From assembly GCA_030950765.1 (NCBI GenBank), contig JAUZQX010000160.1, forward strand, positions 1 through 5,930: DNA of 5,930 nt. Reading direction: 5' to 3'. The position numbers and the translations under genes are program-made. Source of the DNA: Ghiorsea sp. Its GTDB lineage: Bacteria > Pseudomonadota > Zetaproteobacteria > Mariprofundales > Mariprofundaceae. Every line of letters starts with the position of its first letter. Position 1 is the stretch's first letter. Below are positions 1-5,930 of the stretch, in pieces. The notes below the pieces were generated by a model, which did not search any database, had not been told where the DNA came from, and saw only the letters and a list, made by a program, of their open reading frames with translations.

Positions 1-768
1 TTCAATATAATTTCCAGCGTGTTTTAAGCTATTCATCAGCTCTTGAAGTTGTTGTGGGTGTTGTTTGATAAAAGTATTGCTTGCTAGAAACACATGATCC
101 ATGTGATTTTCCCAAATTTGTGGGGAAATCGCTGCCATCCAACCTTTGCCTAAGCTAATTGAACGATTCCCTTCAGGTTCACCGACCACAAAACCATCAA
201 TTTCACCACGGGATAAAGATGTAATCATATCGCGTGGTGGCATGGCAACAACAGTCACATCAGTGTATGGAACTGCGTGTTGTTTGAGTGATAAATAAAG
301 CAGCACATGATGTTGTGAATACAGGTGAGGTACGGCGATAATGGCTTTTTTTTCTTTGAGGGCTTCAATGCTTTTGTATTGTTTGGCTAAAATGAAACCA
401 TTGCCGTTTCTATCTGCCATCATCACGATTTTTGCATCCAAACCTTGGCGAATCAACTGCATGGCAAGGGGTGATAAGATAAATGTGCCCGCCAGTTTCC
501 CGCTTTTCATATCTTGAATCACATCATCCCAATCATGATTTTGTACTGTTTTTAAAGTGAAGTCTGGGAAATTATGTTGATATTTGTTCTCAACCACGGC
601 GAGTGATAAATGCCCGCCACAAATCAAACGTCCAATGTTGATGGTTTCCTTGCTGTTTGCTGTTGTTTGTTCCTGTTGTGTACAACTACTTAGTATTACA
701 AAAGTAACTACCAATAACAGGCTATATATTGAAGAGGTTTTATGGGTTGTTAGTCGTTGTTGTGGCAT
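1..768 (-). CDS. NMT1/NrtA-like solute-binding lipoprotein (3' end beyond window)
   Basis: Likely the extracytoplasmic solute-binding component of an ABC importer of the nitrate/sulfonate/bicarbonate type (COG0715-like), or a ligand sensor derived from one. The 256 visible residues start at ATG 768-766, preceded by AAAGGA (781-776) with a 7-base spacer. Residues 14-28 are a hydrophobic signal segment ending in the lipobox L26-S27-S28-C29, so the protein should be lipid-anchored after signal peptidase II cleavage. The binding fold begins at about residue 42 (INIGRLICGGH). Family-like stretches are SGKLAGTFILSPLAMQLI (89-106), NGNGFILA (121-128), MPPRDMITSLSRGEIDGF (176-193) and VGEPEGN (195-201). 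These resemble NrtA/CmpA-type proteins more than SsuA/TauA, but the ligand cannot be told. No stop is reached; family members are usually 300-450 residues, so a C-terminal part is missing from view. No permease or ATPase gene is visible, and the 66-base gap upstream suggests it may be transcribed separately from the regulatory genes. Confidence 0.88.
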   Translation of the reverse strand, partial: MPQQRLTTHKTSSIYSLLLVVTFVILSSCTQQEQTTANSKETINIGRLICGGHLSLAVVENKYQHNFPDFTLKTVQNHDWDDVIQDMKSGKLAGTFILSPLAMQLIRQGLDAKIVMMADRNGNGFILAKQYKSIEALKEKKAIIAVPHLYSQHHVLLYLSLKQHAVPYTDVTVVAMPPRDMITSLSRGEIDGFVVGEPEGNRSISLGKGWMAAISPQIWENHMDHVFLASNTFIKQHPQQLQELMNSLKHAGNYIE

Positions 769-801
769 GGTTTCATCCTTTGTTTATGCTAAGAAACACC
801 A

Positions 802-829
802 ATCATACAAAATAAATAGGGTTTAGGAA
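802..829 (-). promoter_or_regulatory. Weak candidate sigma-70 promoter before the lipoprotein gene
   Basis: The 66-base gap 769-834 is AT-rich. It holds TATGAT (807-802, five of six matches to the -10 consensus) preceded at 16 bases by TTCCTA (829-824, three of six for -35). Transcription would begin near 795, leaving a leader of about 27 bases that keeps the Shine-Dalgarno sequence at 781-776. The -35 match is poor, so this is only a candidate. I found no convincing stem-loop terminator in the gap, and readthrough from the gene upstream remains possible. Confidence 0.25.
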
Positions 830-834
830 CTGTG

Positions 835-1224
835 TTAAGGTGTTTTGCTGTTTAAGCTGGCTAAACGTTTGGCTTCAACAGCAAGCAAAGTATCGGCATC
901 TTCTAGTGCTTGTGGTGTGAGCTGGCTTTGTTGCAGTGCTTGGCGCAAATCTACGATTGTTTGTTGGATATGCTCGGAATTTTGCGGCTCTTTTTCTAAG
1001 GTCTGGAGCGCATCTTCCAGTGCTTGCATATGTGTTTCTAGTGTTTGTTGCGGGTTTGAACCGTGGGGCTGTTTGTCCGCATTGGGTTGAATGGGTTGTT
1101 CGGTTTCGGTTTGTGTGTTTTCCATGGATGTAGCATTGAGCATGTCACCAAAAGATGCGGATGGAGTTTGTTTCTTTTGTGCTTTTTTCAAGTGTTGTTT
1201 GTTGTGAGTTGATTGAATTTTCAT
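835..1224 (-). CDS. Small Gln-rich coiled-coil protein after the FlbD-like gene, function unknown
   Basis: A 129-residue protein that I cannot assign to a family with confidence. It has no signal peptide or membrane segment and should be cytoplasmic. The N-terminus (1-20) is basic (KKAQKKQ). Residues 21-60 are polar and probably disordered, rich in Gln, Asn, Thr and Pro. Residues 60-122 look helical and coiled-coil-prone, with LETHMQALEDALQTLEKE (62-79) and a C-terminal helix LEDADTLLAVEAKRLASL (107-124). The start is ATG 1224-1222. The gene follows the FlbD-like gene by 13 bases, and TGAGG (1240-1236), overlapping that gene's stop codon, is its likely Shine-Dalgarno sequence, though the 11-base spacer is long. 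That spacer contains the palindrome TTTTATAAAA (1235-1226). Its place beside a FlbD-like regulator raises two options. One is FliX, the FlbD partner of about 140 residues whose C-terminus is also helical and Ala/Leu/Glu-rich. The other is a FlgM-like anti-sigma factor, since LRQALQQ...LLAVEAKRL loosely recalls the FlgM C-terminus. Both are inferences. Confidence 0.78.
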   Translation of the reverse strand: MKIQSTHNKQHLKKAQKKQTPSASFGDMLNATSMENTQTETEQPIQPNADKQPHGSNPQQTLETHMQALEDALQTLEKEPQNSEHIQQTIVDLRQALQQSQLTPQALEDADTLLAVEAKRLASLNSKTP

Positions 1225-1235
1225 ATTTTATAAAA

Positions 1236-1240
1236 CCTCA
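1236..1240 (-). promoter_or_regulatory. Shine-Dalgarno site overlapping the flbD-like stop codon
   Basis: TGAGG is read from 1240 down to 1236. Its first three bases are the TGA stop of the FlbD-like gene, and it precedes the ATG at 1224 by 11 bases. The arrangement suggests that ribosomes finishing the regulator re-initiate on the small downstream gene. The spacing is longer than the usual 5-9 bases, so initiation may be weak or dependent on coupling. Confidence 0.45.
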
Positions 1241-2590
1241 GGCAGCGACAGAAGCAGCAGCTTCGCCTTGGTATTCTTTGAGTTTGTTGCGTAAAGTTCG
1301 AATGCTGATGCCGAGCAGTTTGGCAGCTTCGGTGCGATTGCCTTGCACATGTTCTAATGTTTGTTCAATCAATGCCCGCTCCATATTACGAATGCTCATA
1401 CCCGCTTGCACATCGCTTTTTTGTTCGTTGCAGGCTGAAGCAGTTGTGCTCAAACCACCAATGCCCAAGTGTTCGGGTTTGATTTCACCGTGGGTACACA
1501 TCAAAAATGAGCGGTGCATACAGTTTTCCAGCTCGCGTACATTACCTTCCCAACCATGTTGCATCAGTGCTTTTAAGGCTTGTGGGCTGAGCGTGGGTAC
1601 TGCTTTATTATACATGGTCGCAAAATCTTGTAAAAAATGTTCGGCAAGTGGTTTGATATCGGTTAAGCGTGAACGTAGTGGGGGTAATACCACAGTGACT
1701 ACGTTTAAACGAAAATATAAGTCTTGCCTGAATTTACCGTCAGCAACCGTTTGTTCTAAGTTGCGGTTGCTGGTGGCTATAATACGCACATCCACTTTGA
1801 TGGGTTTGTTGCCACCCAATCTGTCCACTTCACCTTCTTGCAATACACGCAGCAGTTTGGCTTGCAAGTGTAAGGGCATTTCGGTGATTTCATCGAGTAA
1901 AAGTGTGCCTTGGTGGGCAATTTCAAACTTGCCTGGTTTGGTTTTGTCCGCTCCGGTAAACGCACCTTTTTCATAGCCAAAAAGTTCAGATTCAAGCATG
2001 TTTTCAGGGATTGCCGCACAATTGATGGCAACAAAAGCATTGTCTTTGCGCCCAGAGCACTGGTAAATAAAGCGCGACATACGTTCTTTACCTGTGCCTG
2101 ATTCACCCACCACAAAAACCGAGGCATTACTAGGGGCAACAAGGGCAACTTGATCGAGCAAACGCCGAGTTTCAATATCTTCGGTGACAAAAATATCCGA
2201 GCCTTGTTGCTGTTGTTTAGCAACCGAATGCAGGGCAGTTTGATGCCCAGATTTACGCACATAAATCTCTAAGACTTCATCAGGGCAGGGTAATGTTCGA
2301 TAATCCATAATGCCCATATCCATCAGTTCTTGGGCGCGTTCGGCATGCCCATGTTCGGCAAGGATAACAATATTGGCTTGCGGGCGTTGCTTAAAGATTC
2401 GATGCACCATACTAAGAATGGTCACATCATCCCAAAGAAAGATAAGGCTGAATTGGTCAAGCATTTCAGGTTCAAATTTCATTAATACATCTACAGGTGT
2501 ATTGGGTAGCAATGTGCCCAGTTGGATTTGCACATCAGAGATGTATTGCATAGGGAAACCAACAATGGCGATATGATGTTGCTCGTTCAT
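1238..2590 (-). CDS. flbD: FlbD-like sigma-54-dependent flagellar transcription activator
   Basis: A bacterial enhancer-binding protein that uses ATP hydrolysis to open sigma-54 promoters. FlbD-type members control middle and late flagellar genes. Of 450 residues, 1-115 form a receiver-like domain lacking the usual acceptor Asp (LIFLW at 49-53 where LIxxD is expected) and the conserved Lys-Pro (TLPCP, 99-103). The AAA+ domain spans about 135-375. It has Walker A GESGTGKE (162-169), an intact GAFTGA sigma-54 contact loop (209-214), Walker B LLLDE (230-234), a candidate arginine-finger segment FRQDLYFRLNV (287-297) and GNVRELENCMHR (349-360). A Fis-type HTH lies at 417-440, with LLGISIRTLRNKLKEY (425-440), a C-terminal signature I associate with FlbD. 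The start is ATG 2590-2588 with AAGGAG (2601-2596) five bases upstream. The ATG overlaps the TGA of the TPR gene (ATGA), so translation is probably coupled. With no phosphoacceptor, activity is presumably set by a partner protein, as FliX does for Caulobacter FlbD. NtrC/FlrC-type alternatives are less likely. Confidence 0.88.
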   Translation of the reverse strand: MNEQHHIAIVGFPMQYISDVQIQLGTLLPNTPVDVLMKFEPEMLDQFSLIFLWDDVTILSMVHRIFKQRPQANIVILAEHGHAERAQELMDMGIMDYRTLPCPDEVLEIYVRKSGHQTALHSVAKQQQQGSDIFVTEDIETRRLLDQVALVAPSNASVFVVGESGTGKERMSRFIYQCSGRKDNAFVAINCAAIPENMLESELFGYEKGAFTGADKTKPGKFEIAHQGTLLLDEITEMPLHLQAKLLRVLQEGEVDRLGGNKPIKVDVRIIATSNRNLEQTVADGKFRQDLYFRLNVVTVVLPPLRSRLTDIKPLAEHFLQDFATMYNKAVPTLSPQALKALMQHGWEGNVRELENCMHRSFLMCTHGEIKPEHLGIGGLSTTASACNEQKSDVQAGMSIRNMERALIEQTLEHVQGNRTEAAKLLGISIRTLRNKLKEYQGEAAASVAA

Positions 2591-2601
2591 GGGTTCTCCT
2601 T
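2587..2601 (-). promoter_or_regulatory. Coupled stop/start (ATGA) with strong Shine-Dalgarno site
   Basis: AAGGAG (2601-2596) lies in the last codons of the TPR gene (Lys-Glu-Asn-Pro). It is followed after five bases by ATGA, in which the ATG of the FlbD-like gene (2590-2588) and the TGA of the TPR gene (2589-2587) overlap. This is the strongest ribosome-binding site in the window. It predicts translation of the regulator coupled to that of the envelope protein. Confidence 0.8.
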
Positions 2602-4584
2602 GATTAAACGTTCGGCTTCGCGCTCGGCAAGGGTGAGTGATGCCATGGATGCATAAATACCACCATCAGGGTTCGCTTTGAGCGTTTTAAGGCGCTCTAT
2701 GGCTTGGTTCCACTTGCCGCTTTTGAGTTGGCACACACTGTAGCGGTATTGCCATGTTGGGCTTTGTAAGGTTTGGGGTGTTTGTTGATATAATTCTTCT
2801 GCACGCAGATAATCTTTACCCTTAAACAAAGCATTGGCTTGGTTCAACATGGCTTGGTCGGTGTCATCTGGCTGATATTTGGCATACATACGCCATGCGC
2901 GTGCGGCAACATGCCAGCGAGATAGTTTTTCGGAAGTTAAAGCCTGAACTTTCCAATATTCAGCACGGGTTTCTTTTGCCAAGTCTTCGGGGGCAACGGC
3001 ATCTAAGGTGTGGGATGCAGCGGTGGCATCCTTGTTTTGAATTTGCATATGAGCAACAATGACCAACATTTCAGGGCGATATAATGTGTACTCATGTTTA
3101 TCCAGCCATTGCAACACTTTTTGGATGCCTTGGGCATCTTCGCGGTCTAACCAAAGTTTGGCGCGCTCTAACATTACTTTTTCACCCCACACACTCCCTT
3201 GGGCTTGTTGCTGTAGTGATGCGAGCATTTGTTCAGCTTGCTCATATTCCATCAATAAACGCAAACCATGGGCAACAGCAAAGCGTAATTGTGTGGAATC
3301 TTGAGCTGATGGTCTAAAGCTGGGGAATCGTTGCCATAAATTGATGGCTTTTAGCCATGTTTGCTGCTCAATAAGCGCGTTCATTTGACGCTTAAAGCTT
3401 TGATGCCCTAAAGCTTTGGCTTGTTGGGCTATGGGTTGATCAATAGATTTAGATGCACGTGTGAACTGTTGCAAAGCAGCGTCACCTGCAGTTTTGGGGC
3501 TATTTTTAGGGTCGTGTTGGGAAACTTTCTCCCATAATTCTGCTTCATGCAAAAAAGCTTCATCTTCAATAATGGACATTTGATTTTGATTGCCAATACG
3601 TTTTAAGGCAATAATCGCTGGTTTGATGTCGTAATAGGTATCTTTGTCGCGCATTTGAATCATAAGTTTACGCATAAAGGCTTGCCTACCAATCACGGTG
3701 CCTGCTTCTTTGTCTGCCAACAATGCGTAAACACGTGCCACATCTTGCACAGGAGGGTTGGGTAAGCCGAGCAGTAAGTCAGCTTGTAATAAGCGGACAG
3801 CAGACGAATGTGTGCTTGTTTTGAAGGTGTTCAAAAAATCCCGTGTCTGCACCAGTGCTTTACGTTTTTTACCTTGGATACTCAATAAGTTGATAAAACG
3901 AGCATAAATATTGTCGTGTGCAGTGATGAGCTCAGGGTTTAAGCGGTCAATCTTTTCAAATACGGGTAAAGCTTGGTCATATCGACCCTCTTCATAGTCG
4001 ACAAGTGCTGTCCATAGCTGCACTTCGCGACCTTGTGCTGAATTACGCTCTACATGAAGCGCAAAGCGTAGAAACATACTTCGAGCATCTGCTAAACGAT
4101 GATGAATAAAGTAAATTTTCCCTAGCGTAAACATGCTGTCTTGGGCTTGTTTGGAAGCAGGGAACCTGCTCTGTAAATCAAGGATGCTTGACTGAGCTTC
4201 TTCTAGCGCATTTTGTTTCCAATACAAATCAATGATTTGTGCCAGCAGGACTGGTTCATCAACTTGCTCAGGGAATTCTTTGATAAGCGTTTCAATGGCA
4301 GCAACGGCACGGCTAACATCTTCATAGTGTCGTGCCGATGTAATCATCAACTCGGCTTGGCTAATCAGCTCAAGCAGTTGTTTGCGCTCAGATTCACTGA
4401 GCTGGGGCATGGATAGAAGCTGTTGCGCAGAGGTGATGGCTTTATCCGGTGCCCCTTGTTGCAAAAAGAATGCTGCTCTGGTGATGCTAATATTTTCAGC
4501 ATATAATGTGGGGATATGAAGCCATATTACCATGCATAAAGATGAGAATAGGATTTTATAAATATTCGACATATTCAGCTTCAC
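2587..4584 (-). CDS. Exported TPR/helical-repeat protein between two sigma-54 activators
   Basis: A 665-residue protein with an N-terminal signal peptide (K10, then hydrophobic ILFSSLCMVIWLHIP at 11-25, predicted cleavage after TLYA, residues 26-29). It has no other obvious membrane segment and no lipobox cysteine, so it should be periplasmic or loosely envelope-attached. The rest is all-helical with degenerate TPR units. Examples are VLLAQIIDLYWKQNALEEAQ (112-131), MFTLGKIYFIHHRLADARSM (151-170), WTALVDYEEGRYDQALPVFE (191-210), QANALFKGKDYLRAEELY (582-599) and YSVCQLKSGKWNQAIERL (615-632). Such repeats bind proteins; I see no catalytic motif. The frame opens at GTG 4584, but ATG 4572 (residue 5) also keeps the whole signal peptide and gives 661 residues. 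Neither has a good Shine-Dalgarno sequence. The stop overlaps the start of the flbD-like gene, which ties the two in one operon. The context suggests a flagellar or envelope assembly role, perhaps like periplasmic TPR motor proteins such as PflA, but sequence alone does not show that. Assembly of other surface structures or polysaccharide is possible. Confidence 0.9.
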   Translation of the reverse strand: MKLNMSNIYKILFSSLCMVIWLHIPTLYAENISITRAAFFLQQGAPDKAITSAQQLLSMPQLSESERKQLLELISQAELMITSARHYEDVSRAVAAIETLIKEFPEQVDEPVLLAQIIDLYWKQNALEEAQSSILDLQSRFPASKQAQDSMFTLGKIYFIHHRLADARSMFLRFALHVERNSAQGREVQLWTALVDYEEGRYDQALPVFEKIDRLNPELITAHDNIYARFINLLSIQGKKRKALVQTRDFLNTFKTSTHSSAVRLLQADLLLGLPNPPVQDVARVYALLADKEAGTVIGRQAFMRKLMIQMRDKDTYYDIKPAIIALKRIGNQNQMSIIEDEAFLHEAELWEKVSQHDPKNSPKTAGDAALQQFTRASKSIDQPIAQQAKALGHQSFKRQMNALIEQQTWLKAINLWQRFPSFRPSAQDSTQLRFAVAHGLRLLMEYEQAEQMLASLQQQAQGSVWGEKVMLERAKLWLDREDAQGIQKVLQWLDKHEYTLYRPEMLVIVAHMQIQNKDATAASHTLDAVAPEDLAKETRAEYWKVQALTSEKLSRWHVAARAWRMYAKYQPDDTDQAMLNQANALFKGKDYLRAEELYQQTPQTLQSPTWQYRYSVCQLKSGKWNQAIERLKTLKANPDGGIYASMASLTLAEREAERLIKENP

Positions 4585-4599
4585 GCAAGAGCTATGCCG
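4585..4599 (-). promoter_or_regulatory. Candidate sigma-54 -24/-12 promoter element
   Basis: Read on the minus strand, 4599-4585 is CGGCATAGCTCTTGC. It fits the sigma-54 consensus TGGCACG-N4-TTGC at GGCA and TTGC, with the required ten bases between GG (4598-4597) and GC (4586-4585). Transcription would start near 4573, one base before the ATG at 4572. The annotated GTG (4584) would then be excluded and the TPR message nearly leaderless. That awkward geometry, and the possibility of a chance match, keep confidence low. The position, just upstream of an operon encoding a sigma-54 activator and just after another, is suggestive. Confidence 0.35.
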
Positions 4600-4640
4600 A
4601 ATTTAAAGTATGTGTGTGAGGGGGGAGAAGCTGGGGTCGA
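4600..4640. other. Rest of the short intergenic gap
   Basis: Between the response-regulator stop and the candidate promoter there is a purine/pyrimidine-skewed run (a G-rich run on the plus strand at 4617-4636). I see no inverted repeat able to form a terminator hairpin, so transcription may continue from the response-regulator gene into the TPR gene. No sigma-70 promoter stands out. Confidence 0.4.
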
Positions 4641-5930
4641 TTAACTTGAGGGAACCAAACCTTTCTTTTTGATTTTTTCTACCAAAGTGGTGCGGTTCAT
4701 GGATAAAAATTTTGCGGCTTGATTTTTGTTCCAATCAAAGCGATCTAAAGCACTGGTAATCAGGTGGCTTTCAAACTCATCAACAATACCTTTAAAATCA
4801 ATGGTATCATGTTGTTTTACATCAATACTAAAACCTTGGACAGTGCGTTCAGCAGCATCAAGCATACGTGAGGGCAGGTCTTCAACATCAATTTTACCAC
4901 TGCGTTTTAAGGTGGTCACACGTTCGACTAGGTTTTGTAGTTCACGCACATTCCCTGGCCAGTTGTAGCGCAACATAACGGCTTTGGCAGTATCAGAAAT
5001 GCCTGTGATGTTACTGTTTTTGAGCTTATTAAAATTATCTAAGAACTGTTCAGTCAAAATAATGACATCATCTTCTCGTTCGTGTAATGCAGGCAATGTT
5101 AAGGGGATAACATTCAAGCGGTAATACAAATCTTGACGGAAACGACCTTGTGCAATTTCTTCTTCCAAGTCTCTATGGGTGGCGGCAACAACACGCACAT
5201 CAATATGGATAGATTGATGGCTGCCTACGGGTTCAAAAGTACGCTCTTGAAGTACACGAAGTAGTTTAACTTGAAGTTTAGGGCTCATATCACCAATTTC
5301 ATCAAGGAAAATGGTACCACCGTTGGCAACTTCAAAGCGACCCGCGCGAGCACGTATTGCCCCTGTAAATGCGCCTTTCACATGTCCAAAAAGCTCGGAT
5401 TCTAGAAGTTCTTCAGGAATAGCGCCACAGTTGATGGATACAAAGGGTTTATCCGCGCGAGAACCTGATTGATGCAACATATTGGCAAGCACTTCTTTGC
5501 CTGTGCCAGACTCACCCGTGATTAATACTGTACTATCGGAATCACCAAGCAATAGCGCTGTTTCGCGAATGCGTTTGATGCTATCACATTGCCCAATCAG
5601 CCCGTGTTGGCTTTTACTGGAGCGAATTTCTTGTTTAAGCTTTTTGTTTTCTTGTTTGAGAATGCGCTTTTTGAGCAGCTCTTGAATACGAACCAGTAAC
5701 TCATCAGGTTCAAAAGGTTTTTTAAGAAAATCATCAGCACCCAATTCAATGGCTTGTACAGCCGAATCAACTTCGGAATACCCTGTGATAAGGATAATTC
5801 CCATGTCAGGGTCGCTTTCTTTGAATGATTTGAGCAGGTCTAAACCACTGCCATCAGGTAAACGAATATCAAGGATGGCAACATCAAACTTACCATTGTC
5901 CACAGCATCTTTGGCACGTGTAGCATTGCT
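4641..5930 (-). CDS. NtrC-family sigma-54 response regulator, FlrC-like (5' end beyond window)
   Basis: A two-component activator of sigma-54 promoters, with 429 residues visible. The frame stays open to the window edge, and the sequence before the GTG at 5903 (SNATRAKDAV) reads as normal receiver sequence. The true start therefore lies upstream, perhaps 30-35 residues away. Numbering from the edge, the receiver keeps the phosphoacceptor D21 (ILDIRLPDGSG), T49 (ILITG) and K71 (KKPF), so it should be controlled by a histidine kinase not in view. A charged coiled-coil linker follows (about 80-107). The AAA+ domain has Walker A GESGTGKE (139-146), GAFTGA (186-191), Walker B IFLDE (207-211), an arginine-finger segment FRQDLYYRLNV (264-274) and NWPGNVRELQNLVER (323-337). 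The Fis-type HTH includes AAKFLSMNRTTLVEKIKKKG (405-424). I associate this NRTTLVEK ending with FlrC-like and other NtrC-family activators; it is not specific enough for a symbol. The gene reads toward the TPR/flbD-like operon, 56 bases away. Confidence 0.95.
   Translation of the reverse strand, partial: SNATRAKDAVDNGKFDVAILDIRLPDGSGLDLLKSFKESDPDMGIILITGYSEVDSAVQAIELGADDFLKKPFEPDELLVRIQELLKKRILKQENKKLKQEIRSSKSQHGLIGQCDSIKRIRETALLLGDSDSTVLITGESGTGKEVLANMLHQSGSRADKPFVSINCGAIPEELLESELFGHVKGAFTGAIRARAGRFEVANGGTIFLDEIGDMSPKLQVKLLRVLQERTFEPVGSHQSIHIDVRVVAATHRDLEEEIAQGRFRQDLYYRLNVIPLTLPALHEREDDVIILTEQFLDNFNKLKNSNITGISDTAKAVMLRYNWPGNVRELQNLVERVTTLKRSGKIDVEDLPSRMLDAAERTVQGFSIDVKQHDTIDFKGIVDEFESHLITSALDRFDWNKNQAAKFLSMNRTTLVEKIKKKGLVPSS

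Noticed and set aside
784..802. TTGGTGTTTCTTAGCAT before the lipoprotein gene as a sigma-54 element.
   Set aside because: The spacing between GG and GC is nine bases instead of ten, and the flanking consensus bases are poor.
584..826. An 80-codon plus-strand frame overlapping the lipoprotein start.
   Set aside because: It is antisense to the signal peptide and binding-domain sequence of a well-supported gene, with no identifiable domain of its own.
1226..1235. Palindrome TTTTATAAAA between the FlbD-like and small genes as an operator or terminator.
   Set aside because: It is only ten AT base pairs long, too weak for a hairpin and too common in AT-rich gaps to call an operator.
1155..1976. 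A 273-codon open frame on the plus strand opposite the FlbD-like gene.
   Set aside because: It runs antisense to a highly conserved AAA+ gene, and its translation is Cys/Ser-rich and low in recognisable domains. It is a shadow of the minus-strand coding pattern.
1777..2262. A 161-codon minus-strand frame inside the FlbD-like gene.
   Set aside because: It is out of frame with the conserved AAA+ domain, and its translation shows no family resemblance.
4617..4636. G-rich run after the response-regulator gene as a terminator.
   Set aside because: There is no complementary arm to form a stem and no following T tract on the transcribed strand.
5901..5903. GTG as the start of the response regulator.
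   Set aside because: The frame continues open to the window edge, and the preceding residues are typical receiver sequence before the phosphoacceptor strand, so the real start is outside the window.
5912..5929. TTGGCACG followed by TTGC on the plus strand, resembling a sigma-54 promoter.
   Set aside because: The GG to GC spacing is 13 (or 8 to an internal GC) instead of 10, and it lies inside the receiver-coding sequence pointing away from any plus-strand gene.

Overview
The window is almost fully coding and every gene lies on the minus strand, so the biological order runs from base 5930 down to base 1. It suggests a Gram-negative, probably flagellated proteobacterium. The signs are a lipobox lipoprotein, an exported TPR protein and two sigma-54 (RpoN) activators. 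One of these closely resembles the flagellar regulator FlbD. Base composition is moderately AT-rich by eye, unlike the GC-rich Caulobacter-type alphaproteobacteria where FlbD is best known. A Zetaproteobacteria- or Magnetococcia-like lineage, or another low-GC proteobacterium, is my guess and not something the sequence proves.

Layout in transcription order: (1) 5930-4641, a sigma-54 response regulator cut at its 5' end by the window edge, with an intact receiver, AAA+ domain and Fis-type HTH. (2) A 56-base gap containing a sigma-54-like GG-N10-GC element. (3) 4584-2587, a 665-residue exported TPR/helical-repeat protein. (4) 2590-1238, a 450-residue FlbD-like activator whose receiver-like N-terminus lacks the phosphorylation residues. 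Its ATG overlaps the stop codon of the TPR gene (ATGA). (5) 1224-835, a 129-residue Gln-rich, coiled-coil-prone protein of unknown function. It starts 13 bases after the FlbD-like gene and could be a FliX- or FlgM-like partner. (6) A 66-base gap with a weak candidate promoter. (7) 768-1, a lipoprotein of the nitrate/sulfonate/bicarbonate (NMT1/NrtA-like) solute-binding type, cut at its 3' end by the window edge.

Genes 3 to 5 form a tight operon. Gene 1 may transcribe into it or drive it. The simplest reading is a flagellar regulatory locus. In it, a phosphorylation-controlled NtrC-family activator stands upstream of a cassette holding an envelope protein, a phosphorylation-independent FlbD-like activator and a small candidate modulator. 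The lipoprotein gene is probably a separate unit, or a loosely attached last gene. I see no RNA genes, CRISPR arrays, insertion sequences or frameshifts. No stretch over 300 bases lacks a gene.
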